Under the pieces are notes generated by a model. That model ran no database searches. It was given only the letters and a program-made list of their open reading frames with translations, and was not told the DNA's origin. From positions 5,022,001-5,086,000 of the forward strand of contig CP079215.1 in NCBI GenBank assembly GCA_019316985.1: a stretch of 64,000 nt of DNA, read 5' to 3'. The translations under genes and the position numbers were made by a program. This DNA is from Paraniabella defluvii. Lineage in GTDB: Bacteria > Bacteroidota > Bacteroidia > Chitinophagales > Chitinophagaceae. Positions 12,644 through 24,243 of this stretch are shown one piece after another (the stretch's first letter is position 1; each line of letters opens with the position of its first letter).

Positions 12644-13224
12644 TTGAAAAATCAACGATTGTACGAATTATCGCTGCGTATTGCGGAGCATGATGATGAA
12701 ATGGCTTTTAAGGAGCTGTACAATTTTTTTATTTTGACCTGATCGCATTTTCCCAATCTATATTAAATAATGAGCAGGATGCAGAAGATGCAGTAATAAA
12801 TGTGTTTATCCGCTTGTGGCAAAACCGGAAAACCATGGGAAGCATTAAAAATATCTCAGCCTATCTTTATACTGCGGCCAAATATGCTTCTATTAATATG
12901 CTAAAATCAAGGAAAGAGATCAACAATATTGACATCGATGATCTTTCCGATACATTCCAATATAGCTTTGCAACCCCTGAAACAGAGCTGATTGAGCGGG
13001 AAAACATAAAACACCTGGAAGAATTACTCAATACGCTGCCTCCCAAGTCCCGGTTGGTTTTTTACCTGGTTAAGGATAAGGGGCTCAGTTGTAAAGACGT
13101 AAGTATATTGTTAAATACTTCTGTCAGAACGGTGGAAACCCAGCTATATCAAACGGTAAGGAAAATTACTTCCTGGCTGGGTCGTGAGAATATGTACCGG
13201 AAAAGGAAATCAGGAAATTCCTGA
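12644..13224 (+). CDS. RNA polymerase ECF-type sigma-70 factor
   Basis: An extracytoplasmic-function sigma factor that would direct transcription of the following SusC/SusD genes when released by the FecR protein next door. Region 2 is seen in DEMAFKELYN and NNEQDAEDAVINVFIRLW; region 4 in LNTLPPKSRLVFYLVKDKG, then SCKDVSILLNTSVRTVETQ. Length is ~193 residues, normal for the family. One frame break lies near 12728 in a T run. No ATG precedes region 2 in frame; TTG codons at 12638 and 12644 are the candidate starts, so the start is uncertain. The neighbour at 13284 is the anti-sigma factor. Confidence 0.85.
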
Positions 13225-13283
13225 AAAAATATAAACTGCAATACGTAGTTCCTCTATTTTTTTGTCATCTATAGTACAGATAG

Positions 13284-14355
13284 ATGGCGTTTATGCAACA
13301 AGAGCGTTTTATTGAGCTACTGACTAAAAAGCTTTCCGGGAAATAACCTTGTCGGAACAAATGGAATTGTCCCGCTGGTTAGAGGCCAATCCGGATGACG
13401 CCCATTTGGAAGCCCAAATGTCAGATATTTTCAATAATGACAGCCAGCCGGCGCACTCCGGAAAGCAGCTCTCAAAAAGAGAGCAAAACTGGCATAAGCT
13501 GCATCAACTGATGGAGGAAGAACCTTACCCCGTTGTTATCGGGAGAAAGCCTGCAAAAATCAGGTCAGCGTTAAGATGGGCTGCGGCTGCTGCTATTTTA
13601 TTATTTGTAGTGACCATCGGAATGAGGATGCAAAACGGCGGGCATAAGCCAGGTATCAATAATAGCAATATCGTGGCTACTAAAAAAGGGTCAAAATCGA
13701 ACCTGGTTTTACCGGATGGATCGAAGGTATGGATCAACAGCGACAGTAAGATTTCTTATGAGGATGGTTTTGGTAAAACCCACAGGACGCTTAGTTTAAC
13801 GGGAGAGGCTTATTTCGATGTAGTAAAGACCCCGAACGTCCTTTTATTATCCATACTTCGGAGCTGGACGTAAAAGTGCTGGGGACTGCGTTTAACGTGA
13901 GGGCATATCCTGATGAAAGTAATTCAACTACAACCCTGGTAAGAGGATCGTTACAAGTTAAACTCAATAAACATGAGCAGCAGGTATATATATTGAAGCC
14001 CGATGAAAAATTAATTGTCAACAAAGAGCCGTTGCTACCGGTGAAATCCACACCCGGTTTGGAACAGGAAGAGATCATTAAACTTAAGATAGTTAAAACA
14101 GACTCTATTCCTCCCGAAGCCCAGTGGACCAATAATAACCTTGTTTTTGAAAATAAGAGGTTAGATGAAATAGCGCTGATCTTATCGAGATGGTATGGAG
14201 TGAGTGTAGTGATTAATGGATCAGACAAGATGAAAGCAGAAAAATATAACGGTTTTTATGATAACCAAAGCATTCAGAATGTGCTGGAAGCATTGAAGAT
14301 TTCTGCAGGTTTCAGTTACAAAATTGAAAATAATACTGTTTTAATAGAACCTTAA
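13284..14355 (+). CDS. FecR-family anti-sigma factor
   Basis: A single-pass inner-membrane protein that holds the ECF factor and receives a signal from the STN domain of the downstream SusC. The N-terminal cytoplasmic part (QQERFIELLTKKLSGK, then LSRWLEANPDDAHL) precedes one membrane helix, ALRWAAAAAILLFVVTIGM. The periplasmic FecR domain follows: LPDGSKVWINSDSKISY, RTLSLTGEAYFDV and VLGTAFNVRAYPDE. A C-terminal STN-interacting domain contains NNLVFENKRLDEIALILSRW and ends KIENNTVLIEP. Frame breaks lie near 13342 and 13832. The sigma/anti-sigma/SusC order is the standard trans-envelope signalling arrangement. Confidence 0.9.
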
Positions 14356-14482
14356 ACCCTTTTGCCTATGGTTAGATAAAGAATTTGCCATAAAAGTATC
14401 AAGGAAGCGGCCAGGCTCCTTGATCATAAAACGAAAATTAACTTCTGTAAATCGATTGCTTTTCATTTTATACTCTAAAAAT

Positions 14483-17400
14483 ATGAAAAAAACGAACTGC
14501 TATGCTTATCGCTGTGCATTTAAATTTCTCCTGTTAATGAAGTTGTCCATAGTTCTCTTACTCTTCACCTATACATCACTATGGGCTAGTGATGTATCAG
14601 GGCAACGCATTAATCTTGATTTAAAAGAAGCGTCTATTGAAAAAGTGCTTCAGGCTATTAGGGAACAAGGCAGGTATTCGTTTGTTTATCAGTCGCAAAT
14701 ATTTCCCCAGGATCTTAAAATTAATATACGTACAAAGAATGCATCCATAGATTCAGTTGGGAGAAGCTGCTACTCAATACACCATTGTATTATAAGAAAA
14801 TAGACAGGAATCTCTTTGTTATTCTTACCCGGAATATTCCACCTCCCGTTTCAGATGTCAGGCGGCCGCCCATAGTGGTACGGGGCTCGGTTAAAGACCG
14901 GGCAGGCGGTATGTTGCAAAATGTATCTGTTTATGTAAAAGGTACACAAAATGGTACGCTTACAAATGAGAAGGAGAATTCACTCTTAATGCCAACTTGT
15001 ATGACAGCCTTGAAATATCATCAGTTGGCTACAAAACGCAGTATGTTTTTATAGCCGACAGCCGTCCGCTTATTATTGTGCTCGACGGAGAGGATGGCAG
15101 TATGAATGAAGTGGCTGTTGTAGCTTTCTCCAAGCAGAAAAAGGCCAGCATGGTAGCTTCCATTACTTCAATTAAGCCTTCGGAGCTGAGAATGCCCAGC
15201 AGTAACCTTACTAATTCGTTAGCAGGCAGGCTGGCAGGTATGGTAGCTTACCAGCGAAGCGGAGAGCCCGGCCAGGATAATGCCAGCTTTTTTATCCGCG
15301 GCATTACTTCTTTTGGTGCTTCTGCAAAGAAAGATCCCTGATTTTAATTGACGGAATTGAGCTAAACCCCAATGATCTGGCTCGTTTAAATCCTGATGAT
15401 ATTGCCAGCTTTAGTATCATGAAAGATGCGATGGCTACCGCGTTATACGGCGCCAGAGGTGCCAACGGAGTAATACTGGTAACAACAAAAGAAGGTAGGG
15501 AAGGAAAAATGAATTTTGATCTCCGGTTTGAAAACTCTTTTTCCTCGCCCACACAGAGGCTCGAGACTGCCGACCCTGTTACTTTTATGCGCATGCATAA
15601 TGAGGCAGTTAAAACCCGCGACCCTAACGGGCAAACGCTTTATACAGATGAACAAATAACTTTCACGGAAATGGGGCTCCACCGGGATATTTACCCGGCT
15701 ACCAACTGGGAAGAAGCCATGTTTAAAAGAATGGCTATTAATAACCGGCTCAACCTGAGTTTTACAGGCGGAGGTTCGGTTGCCCGCTACTATGTGGCAG
15801 GTAGTGTAACCAGGGATCGGGGAACCTGAAGGTGGATAATAAAAATGACTTCAATTCGAATATTGATCTATATAAATATTCCATCCGCTCTAACGTAAAT
15901 ATCAACCTTACCAAGACCACCGAAATGTCTACACGTTTCGTTGCCAACTTTGACGATTATACAGGCCCCATCGACGGTGGTTCCGCCATGTACCGTAAGG
16001 TGATGCAGGCCAATCCTGTTCGCTTTAAGCCTTTCTATGAGCCCGATTCCAATTTTTCTTATGCCAAGCATACCCTTTTTGGCAACTTTGAAACCGGCAA
16101 CTATTTAAACCCATATGCCGAAGCAATGAGAGGCTACCGGGACTATAGCCGCAGCAATATGCTTACCACGGTAGAAGTAAAGCAAAACCTGGACGCTATA
16201 GCAAAAGGACTCATGGCACGGGCTTTGGTTAATTTTGATCGCAGATCCGAGTACAGCATCTCGCGCGCGTATGTGCCTTTTTATTACCGGATATCTTCGT
16301 TCGATCTTACCAACGATTCTTATAGGTTGGTTCGGCTCAACCCAACCACGGGCAGGGAAACCCTGGATTATGATGCAAATAACACTTCACGTACCGTGGC
16401 TAATTCATTCTACTTTGAGGGTGCCACACAGTACAATAACAATTTTGGTAAGAACAGCATCAACGGCTTATTGGTTTTTACTGCCCGCCAGTTTAAGCAG
16501 GGCGCTCCGTCCACTATTCAATTGTCGCTTCCTACCAGGAACTTGAGCTTTTCGGGAGATTCTCATACAATTTTGATACCCGCTATCTGGCAGAATTTGC
16601 CTACGGTTATAACGCTTCCGAACGGTTTGCACAAAATAACCGATGGGGTTTCTTTCCTTCGTTCGGCGCCGGGTGGGTTATTTCCAATGAGCCTTTCTTT
16701 GAACCGCTCAGCAACTTTTTCAGGATGCTGAAATTAAGAGGTTCTTATGGTATAGCTGGTAACGAGGCTATCGGTAGCGCCTCCGAGAGGTTCTTTTACC
16801 TGTCTGAGGTTAATTTAAATGCGCCACATAATGTGAACTGGGGCGTTAATATGAATGAAAACCCGGGCGGGATCGACGTAAGTCGTTATGCTAATGACCA
16901 GGTAGGTTGGGAGCGGTCTTACAAAACGAACCTGGCATTGGAATTCAATCTCAGAAATGGGTTCTCTTCTATTATTGAGGTATACAAAGAACGAAGAAAA
17001 AATATACTTCAGGATAGGATTATGCCTGCAACAGCCGGAATCCTGCCAGCAGTAAAAGCAAATGTAGGTGAAGCAGAAGGAAGGGGAATCGATATCGAAT
17101 TGAATTACGATAAAACCATCGGCAGAGACCTGCAGCTAACCGGGCGTGGAACTTTTACCTATACCACCAGCAAGGTTATCAAATGGGAAGAGCCTGATTA
17201 TGGTAGCAATTACTGGTTATCGCGGATAGGAACTAATCTTGGTCAAACCTGGGGATTGATAGCCGAGCGCCTTTTTATTGATTCGGCCGAAGTGAAAAAT
17301 TCACCCCGGCAGGAATTTGGTGCTTATTCCGGAGGAGATATCAAGTATAAAGATATCAATGGCGATGGCAAAATTGACAACCTGGATTTCGTTCCTATCG

Positions 17401-17917
17401 GACATCCCGTTACACCTGAGATCATTTATGGATTTGGATTGTCGATGACCTACAAACGATTTGATTTTAATTTCTTTTTCCAGGGGATGGGCCGGGAGTC
17501 TTTCTGGTTAAACCAGGATAATGTAACGCCCTTTATAGACGGTGATGGCGGAGACGGAAGAGTAGGGCAGAATGCCGTGCTTCAGGCCATTGCCAGCGAT
17601 TACTGGTCGGAAAGCAACCGCAACTCTTATGCCTTCTGGCCCCGGCTTTCTAACTACAATATCGATAACAACCGGCAAACCAGTACCTGGTTTATGCAGA
17701 ATGGAAGTTTTTAAGACTTAAATCAGTCGATATTGGTTACAGTTTACCTCCGTCCATGCTGAAGCGTTTTAAGGTTTCCGACTTCCGCGTCTATTTCAGC
17801 GGTTCTAACCTGCTGCATTGGAGCGCGTTCAAGTTATGGGATCCTGAAATGGCGGGATCAGGGTTTGACTACCCGCTTCAGCGAGTATTTAATGTGGGCT
17901 TTAATATCGGCTTATAA
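14483..17917 (+). CDS. SusC/RagA TonB-linked transporter with N-terminal STN domain
   Basis: A full-length TonB-dependent oligosaccharide transporter of ~1140 residues. A signal region (LLMKLSIVLLLFTYTSLWAS) is followed by an STN domain, residues ~45-110 (LDLKEASIEKVLQAIREQG), the module that signals to FecR. Next come a carboxypeptidase-regulatory-like domain (VRGSVKDRAGGMLQNVSVYV), the plug with LILIDGIELNPNDLARLN and ATALYGARGANGVILVTTK, and the barrel ending VFNVGFNIGL with TAA at 17915. Frame breaks occur near 14757, 14975, 15335, 15827, 16556 and 17712, each repairable by one base. The STN domain ties its expression to the sigma/FecR pair directly upstream. Confidence 0.93.
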
Positions 17918-17928
17918 AAACAGGTGCC

Positions 17929-19854
17929 ATGAAGAAACAAATCTATTCTATAATAATTATCCTATTTATAGCTACAGGACTGTGCTCCTGCAGTAAATAC
18001 CTGGACATTGTGCCAGATAATATACCAACGGTTGACAACGCCTTTTCAGACAGGTATAATGCCATTAAGTTTCTGGCTACCTGCTACTGGGGTATTCCCA
18101 AATCGGCAGGCTGGAACGAAAATCCCGGCATATTCGGTGCCATGGAAATGATCTTCAACAGGGATCACAGAACTCAGGCCGGCATGCGTTTCGGGTTGTC
18201 TGAAAACAGCGCTGCGCTGGCGCTGGTTAATTACTGGAGCAATAACTCCAGCTACGTAAGATCGCTGTATGCAGGTATGAGAGACTGCAATACTTTCCTC
18301 GAGCGTATTGATGGTGTACAGGACGTCAATCAATATGAAAAGGAACGGATGAAGGCTGAAGTAAAGCTGATTAAAGCGTATCTGAATTTTTATCTGATAC
18401 AGTATTACGGGCCTATGACGCCGCTCAGGAAAACACACCGGTTAATGAGAGTACTGCCGCAATCAGGGCTGAGCGGGAGAAGATTGACGACTGTTTTGCC
18501 TATGTGCTGGAATTGATCAATGAGGTAATAAACTCGGCAGCCCTGCCTTTAACCATTGAGAACCGGAATACCGAGCTGGGACGCTTTACGGCGCCTGTAG
18601 CACATATGCTGAAAGCAAAAGTGCTGGTGTTTTGGGCAAGCCCGCTCTTTAACGGAAACCGCGATTACAGCGGTTTTGTAAATCATGACAATGAACCGTT
18701 TTTTAACCAGCAGTATAATGCCGCAAGGTGGGATAGTGCAGCCAATGCCTGCAAGCGTGCCATACAAGTGTGTACCGAAGCGGGTATCCGCCTTTATAAA
18801 GATCAGATTACCAGGCGATAAACGCCAGGCAGTTATCTGATACAACGGTTCTGATCAATACGCTGAGGAGTGCCGTAACACAGCGCTGGAACCCGGAAGT
18901 GGTATGGGGTAACTCGTCCTATCCGGCTGATTGGATCTTTCAGTTGATCTCCCTGCCCAGGCTGGAACCGGCAACTTCAACACCGTCAGGCATGACTGGT
19001 ACCTTAAGCGTACCGATATCTACCGTTGAATTGTTTTATTCCAACAATGGAGTACCTATTAATGAAGATATCTCTTACCCGTACGGAAGCCGATATAGCA
19101 TCCGGGTAGGTGATGCCGCCCACAATCTGCTGATAGCTTCAGGCGAAAAAACGGCGTCTCTCAACTTTGATCGTGAAATGCGTTTTTACTCTACGCTGGG
19201 TTTTGACCGGGGCAGATGGTTTGGCAATTTTTACAGAACGTCTAACGAAAGTGAAACACCTTATCCAAAGAACCGGTTTGGGAGTACTCTTCTGTATTTA
19301 ACCCGGGAGAATATAATGCAACCGGCTATTGGCCCAAGAAGCTGGTAGCGTTGAATACAACCTGGCGTGATGCCAATGGCGTTTCAGAAGAAACCTATCC
19401 CTATCCGGATATGCGATTTGCAGACCTGTTGTTACTCTGTGCTGAAGCACTTAACGAGTCGAAATCAGCACCCGACCAGGAAGTGTACCTGTATATTGAT
19501 TCGGTGAGATCCAGGGCTGGTTTAAAAGGCGTGGTAGAAAGCTGGGCGAATTATTCCAATCAGCCATCCAAGCCGCTCACCAAAGAAGGTATGAGACAGA
19601 TCATACAGCAGGAAAGAAAAATAGAGCTGGCCTGTGAAGGCAGCTACTATTGGGATAGCCACCGTTGGAAAACCGCTTTAACAGAGCAGAACCGGCCGAT
19701 TATGGGCTGGAATATCAATGGCAGGGAGGCTGAGGAGTATTATACACTGGTGAGTGTATATGTGCAACAGTTTACCTACCGGGATTATTTTGCACCGATC
19801 CCTCAGTCTGAAATGATCAAAAATCCTTTATTAATTCAAAATCCGGGCTGGTAG
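17929..19854 (+). CDS. SusD/RagB family nutrient-binding lipoprotein (second pair)
   Basis: Surface glycan-binding partner of the SusC 11 bases upstream. A lipoprotein signal ends in ATGLCSCSKYLDIVPDN. SusD features are MRDCNTFLERIDG, MKAEVKLIKAYLNFYLIQYYG, DMRFADLLLLCAEALNE, IQQERKIELACEGSYYWD and a C-terminal FAPIPQSEMIKNP...NPGW ending. Frame breaks lie near 18427, 18815 and 19328. Length (~640 residues) is at the long end for SusD proteins. It belongs to the ECF-regulated operon with the two discoidin-type lipoproteins that follow. Confidence 0.92.
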
Positions 19855-19871
19855 CCTCTAAAATATTGCGT

Positions 19872-21045
19872 ATGAAATACTCATGTTTAATAATGTTCGG
19901 GTTGCTATGGTTATGGGGATGTACTAAGAAAGTGAATGAACCCATATCCAAAAGCATGGGCAAGCCCATGCCGGTTACCGACGTTAAAGTAGAAAATATG
20001 GCAGGCGGTGCACTGATCACTTATCGCATCCCTAACCAGGAGGATATTATTAGTGTAAAAGCCACTTATATATTAGAGACAGGAAAGAAGATGGAAGCAG
20101 TAGCTTCTATTTATGAGAACAAAATTAACATAGCCGGTTTTAATGATGAAAAGCCGCACGATGTGTTGCTCTACACGGTTAACCGGGCACAGGAAACTTC
20201 TGAGCCTGTAAGCTGTACCGTTCAGCCACTTGAATCCCCTTTAAGCCTGGTGTCAAAATCTATGTTTATACAAGGTGATTTTGGCGGGGCTCGCTATAGC
20301 TGGTCCAATAACCTTAAGTCTCCGCTCACTTTCGAATTCTTTACGCCGGATTCATTAGGAAGGATGGCGTTGGTAAGGATTGTTAATTCCCAGCTGGCTG
20401 AAGGTGCGCAATCGCTGAGAGGCTACAAGCCTGTGCCAAGGCCATTTGGCGTGGTGGTAAAAGATAATTTCGGGAACCGGTCTGATACTATATTCCCGAC
20501 AGGCAGGCTGATCACTCCTTTGTACGAAGAAAAAATTAGCTAAGAGCCGCATGAGAATTATGAGGCTCAGCAATGATCAGAATTTTACCAACTTCGAAGG
20601 CTCCGATCAGAAAATGATTGATGACGACCGAACTTCTTTTGGCCATTCCCCATCTTCCTCTCTTCCTGCACCTTTTACAATTGATCTTGGTGTTGTTGCC
20701 AAAGTTAGTCGTTTGGTAATCTTTCAGCGCCAGTTTAGCAACAGTTATTATAATTGGGGCAACCCGCGTGCTTTTGACCTGTATGTGAGAACTGCCGCCC
20801 CTTCACAAAGCGGCGACTGGCAGGAGTGGACCAAGATCATGGATACGGAGATTATTAAACCGTCGGGCGGGGCTTCCGGCACCGTTACAGATGATGACCT
20901 GCGGGCGGCTGAGGCCGGACATGAATTTACATTCAATCTTTCGCAGGAGCCTGTACGTTACATCCGTATAGTGGTGAAGTCTACCTGGGGAAGTACCACG
21001 TTCACGCACCCGGCCGAAATTGATGTTTTTGGCGAGCCCAAGTAA
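19872..21045 (+). CDS. DUF4959/DUF5000-type surface lipoprotein with discoidin-like C-terminus
   Basis: Probable surface glycan-binding protein of a SusCD operon. A lipoprotein signal ends in LLWLWGC. The N-terminal fibronectin-like DUF4959 region (PVTDVKVENMAGGALITYRI) is followed by a middle beta domain (DUF5126-like) and a galactose-binding/F5-8C-like DUF5000 domain with TSFGHSPSSSLPAPFTIDLG and VRYIRIVVKSTWG. One frame break near 20535 (A run) is repaired by one base to read EEKKLAKSRMRIM. It starts 17 bases after the SusD stop. The ligand is unknown; assignment rests on recognised domain order and context. Confidence 0.8.
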
Positions 21046-21115
21046 TATTGTTTCGGAAGTGATGCGTTGAGCTGAGTTAATTGTACTCAAAATATTATTA
21101 AGATAAAAATCAGTC

Positions 21116-22223
21116 ATGAAATATCTAGTTTATTTACTTATCATTTGCTGCATACTTACGGGCGCGGCATCCTGTGACAAGTTTACGGATGTTCACAAGG
21201 AATTTATTAAAGATGGGGAAACCATCTATGCGGTTAAACCCGACTCGGTTGCATTTGTTTCGGGTAAACAGCGGTTAAAAATGCGGCTATGGATGGTTAA
21301 TGGTGTAAATGTAAAGGAAGTGGTGGTTCGCTGGAATAACGGAGCAGACTCCATGGTAGTGCCGGTGAGCTTTAAATCGGGTAGGGATAGTATGGAAGTA
21401 TTATTAACAGGACTGGAAGAAAAATCTTATGCCTTTAATATATATTCTATCGATAATTTTAAAAACCGCTCACTTACCTACACACAGTTTGGCGCTGTTT
21501 ATGGTTCTCTGTACGCTTCTACATTGGTTAATCGCCGCATTCGCCAGATCACGCTTACTGAAGCCGCAGCTGGCATCGAATGGTTTGCCGGGGGCGAGGG
21601 CATGATCTATAATGAAGTTAAGTACGTTTCAAAATTTTCGGGGCTTGATACTGTTATCAGGATTCCGGCCAGCTCTTTTCCAGCTCTTTCGATGCTAAAG
21701 CCGGATCTCCATTCCAGTATCGGTCGCTATATATTCCGCAGGCTGCATCTATCGATACTTTTTATACCAATTGGGACAACGGGCAGTTACCCGACACCTA
21801 TTTGTTTAATCGTTCGCTATGGAAAGTACTGGCAGTGTCCGACGAAAGAGCCGGCGATGGGGAGGTATGAATACTTTAATTGATGGGAACCTTGATTCTT
21901 ACTGGCATTCTCAATACGATCCGCATGCTCCGCTGCCGCATTGGGCAATTATCGATATGGCTTCAGACAAAAGTATCAGCTATTTCGAGGTATACCGGAG
22001 AAAAGGGAATGCCGATGCAAAAACAGCACAGTTATTTGTTGGTAATAGCCCCGATGCTTCCGGTATCTGGACGCTGGCGGGCGAGGGTGTTTTCGCTTCC
22101 GGCGATAAACTGGTCATCAATAATACCAACCAGGTTCGGGGACGGTATCTTAAGCTGCAACTGCCTGATAGCAACAGGCCTCCGTTTACTGCCATTGCCG
22201 AAGTATATGCTTTTGGCAAATAA
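21116..22223 (+). CDS. DUF4998-type lipoprotein with C-terminal discoidin-like domain
   Basis: Second accessory surface lipoprotein of the operon. The signal peptide ends in LTGAASC (lipobox), followed by DKFTDVHKEFIKDGETIYA, typical of DUF4998 proteins. The N-terminal half is fibronectin-like (LRLWMVNG-type strands, RWNNGADSMVVPV). The C-terminal half is an F5/8C-like jelly roll: TLIDGNLDSYWHSQYDP, PLPHWAIIDMASDKSISYF and GRYLKLQLPDSN. Frame breaks lie near 21680 and 21845. It probably binds the glycan substrate; this is inference from domain type and operon position. Confidence 0.8.
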
Positions 22224-22314
22224 AATCCTCTGATATTCATTTTAAATTAAGCATGGAATGACCGCTAGTTTTGCCGGAAGGCAAGACGGGTAGCCATCCA
22301 TTAAAATTACGTAC

Positions 22315-23232
22315 ATGCAACGACGATCATTTCTAAGAAACAGCCTGCTATCCTCCGCAGCGTTGGCTGTAACGTCTTCTTCATCTGCAAAAAAACAACT
22401 GAGCCCGCCTTCAAAATTTAAACTCGACTATGCGCCTCACGATGGCATGTTTTCTGCCAGCGCAGGTGGGGATTTTATAGACCAGATCAAATATATGCAC
22501 GAACTGGGTTTCCGGTCTGTTGAAGATAATGGAATGGCAGAAAGGCCGGTTGAACAACAAACAAAAATCGGAGAAACACTTGCTAAACTGGGCATGCGCA
22601 TGGGAGTATTTGTGGTACCCAAGGGCGGTAATGGGGCTAATACCCTGGCAGCTAAAAACAGCCGCCATGTCGACATTTTCCTGGAGGGCTGCAGGAAATC
22701 TGTAGAAGTGGCCAAGCGTTGTAATGCCAAGTGGGTGACCGTTGTGCCGGGCGACTTTGAAAAGCATCTGCCGATTGCATTACAAACAGCCAATGTGATT
22801 GAAGCACTGCGTCGTGGTGCAGCAATATTCGAACCCCACGGAATAGTAATGGTACTGGAACCTTTAAGCGATTCGCCCGATCTGTTTTTGCGTACTTCCA
22901 CACAAACTTATGAGATCTGTAAAGCAGTAGATAGCCCGAGTTGTAAAATATTGTTTGACGCCTATCATTTACAAAAGAATGAAGGCAACCTGATAACGAA
23001 CCTTGAGCTTTGCTGGGACGAGATACCTTATATACAGGTAGGAGACAACCCAGGCAGGAGGGAGCCAACTACCGGGGAGATCAATTACAAAAACGTTTTT
23101 AAATTTTTATACGAGAAAGGCTATAAAGGTATCGTAGGTATGGAACATGGCACCTCACTACAAGGCAAGCAAGGCGAGCAACGCCTCGTACAGGCTTACC
23201 GTGAAGTAGATGATTTTCCGGTGTCGAAATAA
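22315..23232 (+). CDS. TIM-barrel sugar isomerase, hydroxypyruvate isomerase-like, exported
   Basis: An intact 305-residue xylose-isomerase-like TIM barrel with a Tat-type leader (MQRRSFLRNSLLSSAALAVT). Core motifs match the hydroxypyruvate isomerase/AP-endonuclease-2 superfamily: EDNGMAERP, VTVVPGDFE, GIVMVLEPLSD (catalytic or metal Glu), ILFDAYHLQ (metal Asp/His), QVGDNPGRREP and GIVGMEHG (second Glu). The real substrate is probably a sugar acid or keto-sugar released by the locus. No frameshift is present, so the single-base deletions are scattered rather than universal. It starts ~90 bases after the DUF4998 gene. Confidence 0.85.
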   Translation: MQRRSFLRNSLLSSAALAVTSSSSAKKQLSPPSKFKLDYAPHDGMFSASAGGDFIDQIKYMHELGFRSVEDNGMAERPVEQQTKIGETLAKLGMRMGVFVVPKGGNGANTLAAKNSRHVDIFLEGCRKSVEVAKRCNAKWVTVVPGDFEKHLPIALQTANVIEALRRGAAIFEPHGIVMVLEPLSDSPDLFLRTSTQTYEICKAVDSPSCKILFDAYHLQKNEGNLITNLELCWDEIPYIQVGDNPGRREPTTGEINYKNVFKFLYEKGYKGIVGMEHGTSLQGKQGEQRLVQAYREVDDFPVSK

Positions 23233-23266
23233 CAGTTAATAACTTTTTAAGAACAGAGATCCATTT

Positions 23267-24169
23267 ATGCGATATGAATTCTTAACGGCCTGTTTGTCCT
23301 GGCTTTTTTGTAATGCCGTAGCACAACAACCTGTTTTTGAAAAATATAAACAAACTATTCCGGGCTCAACCGTTCAGTTTGAAATGATCCCTGTGCAAGC
23401 AGGCAGCTTTTTGATGGGAAGCGGCAAAGCCTCTGATGAAAAGCCTCACCAGGTAACTCTTAGCGCTTTTTGGATGGGTGCCCGTGAAGTAACACATGAT
23501 GAGTTTGCGCTGTATTTAAATGATGAAACCTATGCGGAAAACAGTACAGTAGATGCAATCACTCGTCCCTCCCGGCCTTATATCGAAGTAACACTGGGTA
23601 TGGGGAAAGAAGGCGGTTTTCCGGCTAATAGTATGAAACAGCATGGCGCTTTGATGTACTGTAAATGGCTGTATGAAAAAACAGGTGTGTTTTATCGCCT
23701 TCCGACTGAAGCGGAATGGGAGTATGCCTGTAAAGCAGGTACTCAGACTACTTATTTTTTTGGCGATGATAGCGCCCGTCTGAAAGACTATGCCTGGTAC
23801 GAAGCTAACAGTGGGCAGAAATATCATCAAACCGGTTTAAAGAAACCCAATCCCTGGGGCTTTTATGATATGTTGGGAAATGTACAGGAATGGGTGCTGG
23901 ACCAATACATTGCTGATACATATAGTAAAAGAGGCAAGGTGACGCGGGACCCCGTAGTAACACCAACAACTAAACACCCGCTGGCGGTAAGAGGCGGACA
24001 CTACAACGATCCGGCTAAATTGCTGCGTAGCGCAAAGAGAGGGTCATCTGATTTGGCCTGGAACCGCCGGGATCCCCAGATACCTAAAAGCAAATGGTGG
24101 AATGCGGACGCACCTTTTGTTGGCTTCCGGCTGGTGCGCCCCGGGTACAGCCGTCAGGGCCGGAGGTAG
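23267..24169 (+). CDS. SUMF1/FGE-like (formylglycine-generating enzyme fold) secreted protein
   Basis: An intact 300-residue protein of the sulfatase-modifying-factor fold with an N-terminal signal (LTACLSWLFCNAVAQQ). Motifs are MIPVQAGSFLMGSG, FWMGAREVTHDEFALYL, FYRLPTEAEWEYACKAGTQ, GFYDMLGNVQEWVLDQY and a C-terminal VGFRLVRPG. The C-terminal region around VRGGHYNDPAKLLRSA has no cysteine pair, so it lacks the residues needed for true formylglycine generation and no sulfatase gene is nearby. A non-enzymatic or glycan-binding role is more likely. It sits 34 bases after the isomerase gene. Confidence 0.85.
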   Translation: MRYEFLTACLSWLFCNAVAQQPVFEKYKQTIPGSTVQFEMIPVQAGSFLMGSGKASDEKPHQVTLSAFWMGAREVTHDEFALYLNDETYAENSTVDAITRPSRPYIEVTLGMGKEGGFPANSMKQHGALMYCKWLYEKTGVFYRLPTEAEWEYACKAGTQTTYFFGDDSARLKDYAWYEANSGQKYHQTGLKKPNPWGFYDMLGNVQEWVLDQYIADTYSKRGKVTRDPVVTPTTKHPLAVRGGHYNDPAKLLRSAKRGSSDLAWNRRDPQIPKSKWWNADAPFVGFRLVRPGYSRQGRR

Positions 24170-24243
24170 AAAAATTCTTTGATACCTACCTGAACCTCTA
24201 ACTTATAAAAAAATAATCTTCATCTACATTTAAATAAACAACT

